Shown here piece by piece: positions 1 to 8,153 of a stretch of DNA of 64,000 bases (within the stretch, counting starts at the first letter, position 1; each line of letters begins with the position of its first letter). The position numbers and the translations under genes are program-made. Source of the stretch: Bacteriovoracia bacterium. GTDB taxonomy: Bacteria > Bdellovibrionota > Bacteriovoracia > Bacteriovoracales > Bacteriovoracaceae. The notes below the pieces were generated by a model. It was not told where the DNA came from and made no database searches. It saw only the letters and a program-made list of their open reading frames with translations. The stretch is taken from contig JAUIIL010000004.1 in NCBI GenBank assembly GCA_030431635.1, positions 1 through 64,000 of the forward strand, read 5' to 3'.

Positions 1-1
1 C

Positions 2-91
2 GTTTGCAGCGTGGGTTTAGATGAGCAAACTATAAAACGGTACGTTGAATACCAGGGGCGCCAGGATGAAGGGGAGCTCATCGAGCTCTAA
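2..91 (+). CDS. IS200/IS605-family transposase TnpA, C-terminal end only
   Basis: The frame from base 2 to the TAA at 89-91 encodes the last 29 residues of a protein whose tail reads VGLDEQTIKRYVEYQ. This matches the end of small Y1 (HUH) IS200-like transposases, where a 'VG.DE..I..YV..Q' segment follows the catalytic-tyrosine region. The rest of the gene lies left of the window, so whether it is intact cannot be judged. The stretch is clearly richer in G+C than the AT-rich genes that follow, which fits a recently acquired element. Family assignment rests on a short segment only. Confidence 0.6.
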   Translation, partial: VCSVGLDEQTIKRYVEYQGRQDEGELIEL

Positions 92-100
92 CGGTAAGGG

Positions 101-118
101 CCCCGGGCATGCCCGGGG
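101..118. repeat. Perfect 18-bp GC palindrome after the transposase
   Basis: CCCCGGGCATGCCCGGGG is its own reverse complement and begins 9 bp after the transposase stop. It ends 4 bp before the stop codon of the convergent secreted gene. IS200/IS605 elements carry imperfect hairpins near their ends that are recognised by TnpA. This could be the right-end hairpin or a terminator, though no T-run follows on the plus strand. It is very GC-rich in an AT-rich region. Confidence 0.6.
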
Positions 119-122
119 GAAT

Positions 123-923
123 CTATTTCTGTAGAATAACTCTTAAAATTGAATTCCACCTATTATGCATGGTTTTTACTAACAGAAGAACCGGTCTTGG
201 TGTTTCTTTCTCTAATTTTTTGGTCATATTAAAATTAAAAGCATTCCAAGATGAGTTGAACTCGTTAAGGTTTTTAAGAAGAAATTCTTTATTGGAAAAA
301 TCTGTTTGAAACCATAGATTCATCGGATGGATATAGAACTGAAAAACACTTAAAAAGATTTCATGATATTTTTTCTCAAGAAGCTTTACTTGAAATAAAG
401 TAAAAAAGAAGTGAATTTGATTAAAGGACTTTGAAAGCTCTTTCGTTGAAAAATGGTGAGGAACCTTATGAACAAAAAGAGCAACTTGTTCAAGTTGTCC
501 GAGAAATTTTGAAACTTCATCTTGCACAATTGAAGCGCTATAACTTTGTCCGAAACAGTTTTCTAAGTTAAGAGAAGAGCAAGTAATCTTCTCTTGAATA
601 AGTAAGAGCTCTTTTTCAAAAACTTTCATTTTTTCTTTCAAGTTAAAGATCTCATCAGAGCAAGTGGTAGAAAGATAATCTGGACATTTTTGTTTTATCT
701 CAATAATAATTTGAAATTCATCTTGTAATGTTTTGAGCATAGGATAGGAGTTTTTGGAATTCTCATTAAAAAACTTAAAGAGTGAAAAGTAATCCTGAAG
801 AATACTTCTTACTTGAGGTTTTATATAACGTTTAAAAGAAAAATCACTAAGTTCATTGTTTTTCAAAGGAAACTTTGCGTTTGTTTGAAAAGCAAAAAGA
901 AAAGCAATGAAAAATTTTAGCAT
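123..923 (-). CDS. Secreted hypothetical protein, 266 aa
   Basis: No family recognised. The N-terminus MLKFFIAFLFAFQTNA looks like a Sec signal peptide with an A-x-A type cleavage site near residue 16. The mature part is Lys/Glu-rich and mostly helical in appearance, with a cysteine cluster around residues 79-122 (CPDYLSTTC, then CSSLNLENC) that could form disulfides in the periplasm. The start has an AAGG ribosome site on the minus strand. It lies 10 bp downstream of ileS in the same direction and may be cotranscribed. Its 3' end abuts the IS palindrome, so the last residues could have been altered by the insertion. Confidence 0.7.
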   Translation of the reverse strand: MLKFFIAFLFAFQTNAKFPLKNNELSDFSFKRYIKPQVRSILQDYFSLFKFFNENSKNSYPMLKTLQDEFQIIIEIKQKCPDYLSTTCSDEIFNLKEKMKVFEKELLLIQEKITCSSLNLENCFGQSYSASIVQDEVSKFLGQLEQVALFVHKVPHHFSTKELSKSFNQIHFFFTLFQVKLLEKKYHEIFLSVFQFYIHPMNLWFQTDFSNKEFLLKNLNEFNSSWNAFNFNMTKKLEKETPRPVLLLVKTMHNRWNSILRVILQK

Positions 924-933
924 GAGAACCTTA

Positions 934-3900
934 TCACTGACTCTTCTCTAGAGACATTGAAAGTTTATATTCTTCCACTGAAAACTCTTTGCTATCACTG
1001 GCAGCTTGTTGAGCTTGCTCTAATTTGGTTGTAAGTGTTTCATTTTTAATATACTCAGCATATTTTTTGATAACATCAGCGAGTTTTGGATCTGCTTGAT
1101 AGGTAATTTTAATTCTATCGGCGACATTAAAGTTAAGCTCTTTACGAGTTTTCTGAATTCGATTAACAACTTCTCTGGCCAGTCCTTCAGAAATCAATTC
1201 ATCGTTGAGTTTACAATCAAGATTAATAGAGATTAAGCGGTTTGAAAGAGATTCAGAGCCCTCTTTTGGTTCTCTGAAAACAAGTAAGTCTTCACCAGAG
1301 AAAATCTCTCCCTCAAGAGACACTTCTTCTCCTTGTTCAAAGGCCCTTAGATCTTTTTCCGAAAGTGTTTCAATCAGTTTCCTAAATTTCCCAAAATTCT
1401 TTCCAAGCCTTTTTCCTAAAACAGGGGAATTGGGCTTGCAATAAAGATTAATATATCGGGCTTCATCCTGAGAGTAATCGATTGTTTTAATATTAAGCTC
1501 AGAAATAATATATTCTTCAAGAAGAGAGATATTTTTTAGTAATTTTTCGTCTTGATGAATAATAGTAATGAGAGCAAGAGGAGTTTTCACTTTTATTTGT
1601 TTTTGATTCCTCTTTTGTCGGCCAAGCAGAATAATTTGTTTCATCCGCTCAACAGCTTCCTCAAGATCATGATTGACTTTGCTCTCATCAGCTTCAGGGT
1701 ATTGGCATAAATGCACAGAAGCCTCTTGTTCTTTGCCCATTTTTTTAAGCTCTAAGTAGATAAAGTCTGAAAGAAAAGGAGCAAACGGGGCCATGAGTTT
1801 AGATAGCGTTGTCAGAGCGCTATAAAGAGTGGAGTAAGCAGAGCATTTATCAGCAGTGAGCTCTCCTTCCCAAAACCTTCTTCTATTCAAACGGATATAC
1901 CAGTTGGTTAACTCTTCAATAAATTCAAATAAAGCAGGAACAACGTTATAAAGATGGTAGTTCTTCATCTCTTGGTTGACTTGAGCAATGAGGGTTTGCA
2001 GTCTGGAAATGACCCATTGATCAAGAATATTATCTCCTAAGTGAAAATCTTTTTCGGGAGACCACTTATCTACTTCTGCGTAGGTTTGGAAAAACTTAAA
2101 AGAATTATACCAAGGAAGCAAGGCCCTACGGACCATATCTTTGACACCTTCATCAGTGAACTTAAGCTCTTCGGCCTTAACTAAACCAGAGGTGATAAGA
2201 AAAAGTCTAAGAGCATCCGCCCCATAGGTTTCCATTAAAATATCTGGGGCCGTGTAGTTTTTAAGTCTTTTACTCATTTTTTTACCATCAGCGGCCATGA
2301 CCATTCCGTTGACAATAACATGTTTAAAAGCTGGTTTATCAAAAAGAGCAGCGGAGAGAACTGTGAGTGTATAAAACCAACCTCTTGTTTGATCGAGTCC
2401 TTCTGCAATAAATTCTGCAGGAAATCCTTTTTCAAAAACCTCTTTATTCTCAAAAGGGTAGTGAAGTTGAGCGTAGGGCATAGAACCTGACTCAAACCAA
2501 CAATCTAGAACTTCAGGAATTCTTTTATAAGTTCCTTCTTCTGAATCAATGGAGAATTCAATGTCATCAACATATTCTCTATGCAGATCAGTGAGTTTTT
2601 TTCCGCTATATTTTTCTAATTCTTCCGTTGAGCCAATGCAAATATATTTACCAGAGGTTTCATTAAACCAAACAGGTAGAGGTGTTCCCCAAATCCTATT
2701 TCGACTAATGGCCCAGTCTCTGGCCCCTTCAAGCCATTTTCCAAATCTTCCTTCTTTAATATGTCCAGGTACCCAATAAATTTCTTGGTTAGCGGCCAGT
2801 ATTTTATCTTTGATTTGCTCAACGGCTAAATACCATTGAGGCATCGCTCGATAGATAAGTGGAGTATCTGTACGGGGGCAAAAAGGATAACTATGCACAA
2901 GAACATCTTGATGAAAAAGTGCTCCATCATCTTTTAATTTTTTTATGATGGCCTTGTCAGCTTCTTTGACAAAAAGTCCAGCAAAGTCACTCACTTCAGA
3001 AGTAAATTTGGCTTCATCATTAATAGGGCAAACCATGGCCTTAATTCCTGCGGCCTTAATGACTCTTCCATCATCTTCACCAAAAGCAGGGGCCGCGTGA
3101 ACAATTCCTGTTCCATCAGAAGTTGTCACGTAGCTATCGCTTAAAATAACAAAAGCTCCATTATCTTTTTGCTCTTTAAAATAAGGAAAAAGTGGGAGGT
3201 ATTTTTCCCCTTTTAATTCAGAACCTTTAAAAGTACTAATAACTTCAAAGTCTCCTTGCTTTTTGTAGGCCTCGAGTCTTGCTTGGGCCATAATAAGGTT
3301 AATACCTCTTTTTTTCTCATGAACTTTAACGTAGTCAATTTCTTCGTTAACAATAAGAGCTAGATTGGAAGGAAGTGTCCAAGGTGTCGTTGTCCAAGCA
3401 GCAACATAAGTATCTTCATCTTCTAAACGGAAAAGAACTGTAATCGCAGGATCTTGAACATCTTGGTAGTTACTGGTTGCTTCAAAATTAGATAAAGCAG
3501 TTTGAAGGGCCCATGAATAAGGGACGACTTTATTGCCTTTATAAATAAGATTTTTATCCCAAATCTGTTTAAATACCCACCAAACAGATTCCATGAAGGA
3601 GAGATCCATTGTTTTATAATCATTTTCAAAATCAACCCAGCGGCCAATTCTTGAAATCGTTTTTTCCCATTCTCCAACATAGCGTTGAACAATACCGCGG
3701 CACTCATCGTTGTATTTTTTAACTCCATTGCTGGCGACAAAGTCTTGAGCTGACATTCCAAATTTTTTATCAATTTCTTGTTCAATAGGCAGTCCATGGC
3801 AGTCCCATCCAAATCGTCTTGAGACATAATGACCTTTCATTGTGAAATAGCGAGGAACAATATCTTTGAGAGTCGAGGCCACTAAATGACCATGGTGAGG

Positions 3901-4068
3901 GAGTCCTGTTGCAAAAGGAGGCCCATCATAAAAAATAAAAGGCTCGAGCTCTTTTGTTTTCTCAAGTGATTGTTGAAAAATATTCTCTTTTTGCCAGAAA
4001 GCCAGAACTGCTTTTTCTGAGTCTACAAAAGAGAATTGATGCGATGCGCTCGTGTTTTCCTCGGCCAT
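934..4068 (-). CDS. ileS: Isoleucyl-tRNA synthetase, eukaryote-like (IleRS2) type
   Basis: This class I aminoacyl-tRNA synthetase charges tRNA-Ile in the cytoplasm. The 1044-aa length is typical of the long form. The HIGH motif is HHGHL near residues 58-62, inside PPFATGLPHHGHL, and the KMSKR motif lies near residue 600. The CP1 editing domain occupies roughly residues 200-400. The tail SEGLAREVVNRIQKTRKEL is typical of the eukaryote/archaeal-like IleRS2 group, and the C-terminal zinc-finger cysteines of the E. coli type are absent. The start has a strong AAGGAGT site 9 bp upstream on the minus strand. It is divergent from the FecR-like gene across a 97-bp gap that holds a long palindrome. 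Confidence 0.97.
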   Translation of the reverse strand: MAEENTSASHQFSFVDSEKAVLAFWQKENIFQQSLEKTKELEPFIFYDGPPFATGLPHHGHLVASTLKDIVPRYFTMKGHYVSRRFGWDCHGLPIEQEIDKKFGMSAQDFVASNGVKKYNDECRGIVQRYVGEWEKTISRIGRWVDFENDYKTMDLSFMESVWWVFKQIWDKNLIYKGNKVVPYSWALQTALSNFEATSNYQDVQDPAITVLFRLEDEDTYVAAWTTTPWTLPSNLALIVNEEIDYVKVHEKKRGINLIMAQARLEAYKKQGDFEVISTFKGSELKGEKYLPLFPYFKEQKDNGAFVILSDSYVTTSDGTGIVHAAPAFGEDDGRVIKAAGIKAMVCPINDEAKFTSEVSDFAGLFVKEADKAIIKKLKDDGALFHQDVLVHSYPFCPRTDTPLIYRAMPQWYLAVEQIKDKILAANQEIYWVPGHIKEGRFGKWLEGARDWAISRNRIWGTPLPVWFNETSGKYICIGSTEELEKYSGKKLTDLHREYVDDIEFSIDSEEGTYKRIPEVLDCWFESGSMPYAQLHYPFENKEVFEKGFPAEFIAEGLDQTRGWFYTLTVLSAALFDKPAFKHVIVNGMVMAADGKKMSKRLKNYTAPDILMETYGADALRLFLITSGLVKAEELKFTDEGVKDMVRRALLPWYNSFKFFQTYAEVDKWSPEKDFHLGDNILDQWVISRLQTLIAQVNQEMKNYHLYNVVPALFEFIEELTNWYIRLNRRRFWEGELTADKCSAYSTLYSALTTLSKLMAPFAPFLSDFIYLELKKMGKEQEASVHLCQYPEADESKVNHDLEEAVERMKQIILLGRQKRNQKQIKVKTPLALITIIHQDEKLLKNISLLEEYIISELNIKTIDYSQDEARYINLYCKPNSPVLGKRLGKNFGKFRKLIETLSEKDLRAFEQGEEVSLEGEIFSGEDLLVFREPKEGSESLSNRLISINLDCKLNDELISEGLAREVVNRIQKTRKELNFNVADRIKITYQADPKLADVIKKYAEYIKNETLTTKLEQAQQAASDSKEFSVEEYKLSMSLEKSQ

Positions 4069-4097
4069 TTCTTTATTACTCCTTGATGAGCCCCTAA

Positions 4098-4118
4098 TTT
4101 AGCAAAACTTTTGCTAAA
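4098..4118. promoter_or_regulatory. 21-bp perfect palindrome, candidate operator
   Basis: The half-site TTTAGCAAAA is repeated in perfect inverted form around a central C. It sits in the 97-bp gap between the divergent ileS and the FecR-like gene, about 48 bp before the latter's ATG and 30 bp before the ileS ATG. Its size and symmetry suit a dimeric repressor site. It is not followed by a T-run as a terminator would be. The cognate regulator is unknown. Confidence 0.45.
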
Positions 4119-4152
4119 ATAATAGAGTCTGGCTTCCCGAGTCAGTATGACT

Positions 4153-4158
4153 TAAAAT
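4153..4158 (+). promoter_or_regulatory. Candidate -10 box placing the start of transcription at the 4166 ATG
   Basis: TAAAAT lies 7 nt before the ATG at 4166 and no Shine-Dalgarno sequence is visible, so a transcript starting at the usual distance would be leaderless. No good -35 match is seen 17 bp upstream, which keeps confidence low. Confidence 0.3.
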
Positions 4159-4165
4159 AAAAGAA

Positions 4166-5545
4166 ATGAAGAAAATAGCTGTTTTTATTTTTTTATCCTC
4201 TTTGAGTGTTTGGTCCCTGGTCCAAAGACCACGATATCGAGGAGAGTATAAAAGTACGATAGAATGGGAGACTCAAGACTCCTCAGATTTTCTTGATTTC
4301 TCACTTTGGAAAAGACAGCTTGAGGATAAGGAAAGCACCAGATCTTGGTTTGATAGGCAGCATGATTTATTACGAAGTGAGCAAGTTGGAGTTATTCTTA
4401 AATGTGTGGGTGAGTGTCATCTTTATAGGGGAGTGAACTTTGTTCAGACACAATTTAGAAGTCCTATCTATGAAGGAGATGTTCTAGAAACCCAAAAAAA
4501 TAGTGCCGCTTGGATTCTTCTTGTCGATGGCAGTCTCATAAGGCTTTCAGCTTTTAGTAGCCTGGCCATGAATGAAATCAATTTTAGTGAAGAAAAAATC
4601 TTTTATTACATGCGTCTAAATGAAGGTCACATGTATTGGAAAAGTAGAGCTGAAGAGACACTTCCAGTGTCAAATTTATCCGAAACTGATCAAATTTTTC
4701 TCCCCCTAATGGTAGGAGAAGCTAATACCCAAGCGATAGAGAGAAAAATATTTCAAGACCCTAAAAAGAAGCAAGAAGCGCTAGAACTTAGACTTAATCC
4801 TTCAAAAATAAATGAACTTCACTACCAAGCCTATAATGAACTTATAAATGAAAATTCAAATTTTAAACAAGTGAGAAAAACAACAACCCTTTTTCTCTCT
4901 AGCGTCCTATCGAGTTTTAAACTTTCTGAACCTCATTTTCACTATCTCTATGTTTTAGGGGGAGAGGGGTATTTTAAGTTAAAGAATGATGTTTCTTCAA
5001 AAGAGAAATCTCTTTATCTGACAGACTCAGCTTCAAAAGAGAATGAGAGTATTGAGCAAGATTCTTGGTATACTATTGCAAGTAATGGGACAAAATTAAC
5101 TAAGAATGAAAAGCCTCAAAGAGAATTAAATCAATTTGAACTCCTGGTGAAAAGAATTCCATCAATCTTAATAGCAAGAGAAATTCTTATTAAAAAATAC
5201 CGACCTCTTTTTAGAAATCAAAAAAAGATAAAGCTTGCGACCCAGTTAGGCTACCGCTTGTGGAAAGAAGAGAACCTCCTTTCTCATGAAGGATTTTTAC
5301 TTAAGCATTCTGGACGAACAGAACCTCTTAACCTAATGTCATTAAGAAAACTTATTTCTGGTTATGAAAATAAAATAGGAGAGACCCCAATTAAGACGCT
5401 TACTGATAATTACAACCAATGGGCCGTCTTAGATTATTTTAAAGAGCTTTCGGGAAAACAGCAGCTCGATTATTCTTTTGTTAAACACTACTCAGATTCT
5501 GAATACTATTTATGGCTTCTTCATTATGCAAAAAATAAACACTAA
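4166..5545 (+). CDS. Secreted FecR-domain-like protein, 459 aa
   Basis: The protein starts with a signal peptide (MKKIAVFIFLSSLSVWS). Residues about 75-150 resemble a FecR domain: a segment with GVILKCVGECHLYRG, then YEGDVLETQKNSAAWILLVDGSLIRLS and an SSLAMNEI stretch. FecR-like domains in periplasmic proteins are small beta-domains; here there is no transmembrane anti-sigma N-terminus, so a role in sigma-factor signalling is not implied. Residues 150-459 are unrecognised and charged. The 3' end overlaps maf by 20 bp, which suggests translational coupling. No Shine-Dalgarno site is visible before the ATG. Confidence 0.7.
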   Translation: MKKIAVFIFLSSLSVWSLVQRPRYRGEYKSTIEWETQDSSDFLDFSLWKRQLEDKESTRSWFDRQHDLLRSEQVGVILKCVGECHLYRGVNFVQTQFRSPIYEGDVLETQKNSAAWILLVDGSLIRLSAFSSLAMNEINFSEEKIFYYMRLNEGHMYWKSRAEETLPVSNLSETDQIFLPLMVGEANTQAIERKIFQDPKKKQEALELRLNPSKINELHYQAYNELINENSNFKQVRKTTTLFLSSVLSSFKLSEPHFHYLYVLGGEGYFKLKNDVSSKEKSLYLTDSASKENESIEQDSWYTIASNGTKLTKNEKPQRELNQFELLVKRIPSILIAREILIKKYRPLFRNQKKIKLATQLGYRLWKEENLLSHEGFLLKHSGRTEPLNLMSLRKLISGYENKIGETPIKTLTDNYNQWAVLDYFKELSGKQQLDYSFVKHYSDSEYYLWLLHYAKNKH

Positions 5546-6185
5546 ATATCACTTGTTTTTAGGTAGTCAAAGTCCAAGAAGAAAAGAATTTTTCGATTAC
5601 CTCGGTATTCCTTATCTCCAAATAAGCGCAGACGTTTTAGAAGAATCAAAAAACACTGATCCCGTTGATTATGTGAAAGAAATCGCTCTTCTTAAAGCCA
5701 TGGCCATCAAAAAGAGTTTAGAGCAATCCTATACAGCACTTAATCCTTTTCTTGTGACTAGTGACACAACTGTTTGTGTTGATGGAGTCATTTTGGCCAA
5801 ACCTCAAGATAGAGAAGAAGCACGAACATATTTAAAACTTTTAGAGAATAAAACTCACCAGGTCTATACTGCAGTTTATTGTTGTTTTGGAGAGAAATTT
5901 AAAGAGAGTATTAGTTTTGTTGAACGAACAGATGTGAGTTTTTCTGAGTGGGATAAATTTTTACTAGAGCGCTACCTTGATTCTGGAGACTCCCTCGATA
6001 AAGCAGGGGGCTATGGAGCTCAAGGAATGGCCCAGGTTATCATCAAAAAAATAAACGGAAGTTACTCCAACGTCATAGGGTTTCCTTTAGAGAAGTTTGT
6101 GAGCTCTTTACAAAACTATTTTTCTTTCGTTGAATCAATTGAAGAAATTTTTGTAAAGGATAAATCTTGGCCAGAATCTTATTAG
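5526..6185 (+). CDS. maf: Maf/YceF/YhdE-family nucleotide pyrophosphatase
   Basis: Maf proteins hydrolyse dTTP, UTP or modified nucleoside triphosphates to monophosphates in the cytoplasm. The hallmark N-terminal GSQSPRRKEFFDYLGIPY is present (canonical LASxSPRRxELL), followed by TSDTTVCVDG and a C-terminal GGYGAQGMAQVIIKKINGSYSNVIGFPL that matches the family's GxAxxxI..I.GsysNVvGlPl signature. The ATG at 5526 was chosen because the motif begins about 10 residues later. A TTG at 5478 would add a leader that is just the shifted end of the upstream gene. It overlaps its neighbours on both sides (20 bp and 19 bp), so the three genes read as one operon. The C-terminal extension is slightly longer than usual. 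Confidence 0.92.
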   Translation: MQKINTKYHLFLGSQSPRRKEFFDYLGIPYLQISADVLEESKNTDPVDYVKEIALLKAMAIKKSLEQSYTALNPFLVTSDTTVCVDGVILAKPQDREEARTYLKLLENKTHQVYTAVYCCFGEKFKESISFVERTDVSFSEWDKFLLERYLDSGDSLDKAGGYGAQGMAQVIIKKINGSYSNVIGFPLEKFVSSLQNYFSFVESIEEIFVKDKSWPESY

Positions 6186-6649
6186 TTATCTTCTTTTTGG
6201 TTTTCTCTGTTCGTGCTCAAGAACAAGAAGAAGAGAATCCAGCATTGCAGATGAAAGAATTGAAGACTCAGGTTTTTGACAGCCTTGAGTTACTGCAAAA
6301 AAAAGAGCTTGATGCTGAGTCCTTTTCTTTAGAAATTGAGAAAATAAGAACTCAATTTGACCAATATTCCTTGCTTAAAAAAAGGCAGTGCTCAGGGGAG
6401 TTTTCTTCTGTTGAGATTGAAGGCAATGTGATGAGGGAAACCAAAGGAAAAAAGCTTTCAAAAGAGGAGAAACAAGCTTGCTATGAGCAGTTAAAAACAA
6501 TTCATATCAGCTTTATTTCTAAAATCTTTGAAGCAAGAAAATCTTTTCTTAAATATTTATATGGACTGCAGGTAAAAGGACTAGAAAAGGCCAAAGAAGA
6601 AGCCCTCTCTTCACTTGAAGCGACTCTTAGAACTTCAAAAAGACGCTAA
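6167..6649 (+). CDS. Small secreted coiled-coil hypothetical protein, 160 aa
   Basis: No family recognised. It begins with a TTG codon inside the end of maf (19-bp overlap) and encodes a signal peptide, ARILLVIFFLVFSVRAQ, with probable cleavage after RAQ. The rest is Lys/Glu-rich, likely helical, with two cysteines (KKRQCSG and KQACYEQ) that could pair. It ends at an intrinsic terminator. The overlap suggests coupling to maf translation, but nothing shows a shared function. Confidence 0.65.
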   Translation: MARILLVIFFLVFSVRAQEQEEENPALQMKELKTQVFDSLELLQKKELDAESFSLEIEKIRTQFDQYSLLKKRQCSGEFSSVEIEGNVMRETKGKKLSKEEKQACYEQLKTIHISFISKIFEARKSFLKYLYGLQVKGLEKAKEEALSSLEATLRTSKRR

Positions 6650-6680
6650 ATCTTCTTAGACTTCGCTAAGAGGATTTTTA
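6649..6680 (+). terminator. Intrinsic terminator of the 4166-6649 operon
   Basis: The stem AATCTTCTTAG / CTAAGAGGATT (one G-U pair) with a 6-nt loop is followed by a run of T. It starts at the stop codon of the 160-aa gene and overlaps the 3' end of the small minus-strand ORF. Confidence 0.6.
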
Positions 6681-6859
6681 GAAGCTAAAACTCTTTTTCT
6701 TACACTAAGAAGACCTCTTTTAGGTCTAAGGCTTTTAATGGCCTTAACAGAGTGAGAAGGTCTCACACTAGAAGCTCTTCTGGTGCTGGCCAAAGCCGTC
6801 GTCTTAAGCTTTGAAGCTGATTCAATAGAAATGTCTAAATTCTTTGTTTCTAATTTCAT
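6656..6859 (-). CDS. Possible small basic protein, 67 aa
   Basis: The predicted protein is rich in Ser, Lys and Arg (segments such as STRRASSVRPSHSVKAIKSLRPKR). The ATG is preceded on the minus strand by AAGGGTTAG, a fair ribosome site. No family is recognised; the composition would suit a nucleic-acid-binding peptide, which is only a guess. Its last codons lie inside the terminator of the convergent gene, so the ORF may be spurious. Confidence 0.4.
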   Translation of the reverse strand: MKLETKNLDISIESASKLKTTALASTRRASSVRPSHSVKAIKSLRPKRGLLSVRKRVLASKNPLSEV

Positions 6860-7125
6860 AAACTAACCCTTGATTGCTGAAATGATCTAGGAACTTCTGT
6901 TCAAAGACTCGAGATATTTCAGCTAGTTAGCTTACTCTATAAAAGAACCTTCGAAGGAAGCCCATCATTAAGTAATCTCAATAATGACTCCTTGATACGT
7001 TGATAAGTAATACTCGGATATAAAGCAAGAATGCTTAAGCCTTTCTTCTATATCTTCAATATAACACATTTTTTGGTGTTTTTCATTAGTTATCTTTTTC
7101 CCTATAAGAAGAGACCCAGGATGTC
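6860..7125. other. Gene-free stretch before the TRAP operon
   Basis: No convincing ORF, tRNA or hairpin with a T-run is visible in the roughly 315 bp between 6860 and the TRAP operon start. It contains a 10-bp palindrome CCTTCGAAGG near 6950, two TTGATA hexamers (6992 and 7000) and a TATAAA at 7019, but their spacings (21 and 13 bp) do not make a good promoter. A small RNA cannot be excluded. Confidence 0.4.
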
Positions 7126-7154
7126 TTGCTAACGTACTGAAAACTCATTAGAAT
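7126..7154 (+). promoter_or_regulatory. Sigma-70-type promoter of the TRAP operon
   Basis: TTGCTA at 7126-7131 (4/6 to TTGACA), a 17-bp spacer and TAGAAT at 7149-7154 (5/6 to TATAAT) lie just upstream of the tatT ATG at 7175. The transcript would start near 7161 with a leader of about 14 nt that includes AAGGA at 7165-7169. Confidence 0.55.
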
Positions 7155-7174
7155 GGGGGGAATTAAGGATTGAA

Positions 7175-8143
7175 ATGAAAAGAAAAGTTTTTCCACTACT
7201 CTTATTAAGCGTAGTTTTTCTAGCTTCTTGCTCACTCACAAGAACTGTGGCCCTAGATACGACGGCAGTTTTAATCAAAAAAGGATCGAAAGATTTTGAT
7301 TATGAGTACAGTTGGGATGTGTTTAAAGAAACAGCTCTGGCGAATCTCAAAACGGTGGAAGGTTTTCTTTTTAATGACAAAGAAAATAGAGAACTACTTG
7401 CAACCGTTGTCAAAGGATACGCAGGTCTTGGTTTTGGAGTCCATGAAACTCTTTTTTTAGATGATAAACTCAAAGAGAAAGAAAACTCACAGTCTAAGGA
7501 GCTGGCTATTGATTCTTACTCAAGGGCCATTCGTTATGGAATTAATTATTTAAAAACTCGTGATATTGCCTACTCCTTCCTGACTGATAATGTTCTAAGA
7601 CCAAAAACGATTTCAGAGAAACTTAACAGTGAACTCTCAACTGATGATATCGATGCCGTTTTCTATATGGCCCAAGCTTGGGCAGGTTTAATTAATCTGC
7701 AAAGAGATGATCTCAACCTGGTTGCCCAAATGCCTATTGTGAAAGGTTTATTTGATTGGGCCTGTGAAAAAAATCCTATGATTCAGTATGGGGCCTGTGC
7801 CATGTTTTATGGACTGTATGAGTTAAGTCGTCCTAAAATGCTTGGAGGAAATCCTCAAAAAGGTAAAGATATTCTTAAAAAGTACGCATCTGATAATCCG
7901 TATAACTTACTAGCAACAGTTACTTATCTTGAATACGTTATTGTTAACTCTGGGCAAGAGGGCGAGTACAAAAAATACAAGAAAAAGCTTTTAAGAAAGT
8001 TCTCACTCTTTAAAAAACTCAGCAATTTTTCTAAAGTAGTGGAAAGTAATCCTTTTCTTAAATACCCTCATTTAAATTTAGTCAACGCGATTGCAATGAA
8101 GAGATTTTTCTTTATAACTAAAAACGAAAACGAACTTTTCTAA
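7175..8143 (+). CDS. tatT: TRAP transporter TatT component, lipoprotein with TPR-like helices
   Basis: This is a 322-aa lipoprotein with lipobox LASC (Cys19) after a typical signal peptide. The mature part is helical, with segments such as TVVKGYAGLGFG, ELAIDSYSRAIRYG and ATVTYLEYVIVN. It resembles TatT (T component), the partner of the substrate-binding subunit in TPR-protein-associated TRAP (TPAT) systems such as Treponema pallidum Tp0956. TatT is thought to trimerise and dock the binding protein. It is the first gene of a tatT-dctP-dctQ-dctM run, which supports the call. It lies 4-10 bp upstream of the binding-protein gene. Confidence 0.8.
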   Translation: MKRKVFPLLLLSVVFLASCSLTRTVALDTTAVLIKKGSKDFDYEYSWDVFKETALANLKTVEGFLFNDKENRELLATVVKGYAGLGFGVHETLFLDDKLKEKENSQSKELAIDSYSRAIRYGINYLKTRDIAYSFLTDNVLRPKTISEKLNSELSTDDIDAVFYMAQAWAGLINLQRDDLNLVAQMPIVKGLFDWACEKNPMIQYGACAMFYGLYELSRPKMLGGNPQKGKDILKKYASDNPYNLLATVTYLEYVIVNSGQEGEYKKYKKKLLRKFSLFKKLSNFSKVVESNPFLKYPHLNLVNAIAMKRFFFITKNENELF

Positions 8144-8153
8144 GGATATGATA

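Noticed and set aside
109-309. Plus-strand ORF of 66 aa next to the transposase end
   Set aside because: It is antisense to the C-terminal part of the 266-aa secreted protein and starts inside the GC palindrome; no coding signal of its own.
4069-4165. T-box or other riboswitch controlling ileS
   Set aside because: The gap is only 97 bp and has no T-box sequence, specifier loop or terminator/antiterminator pair; only the palindrome stands out.
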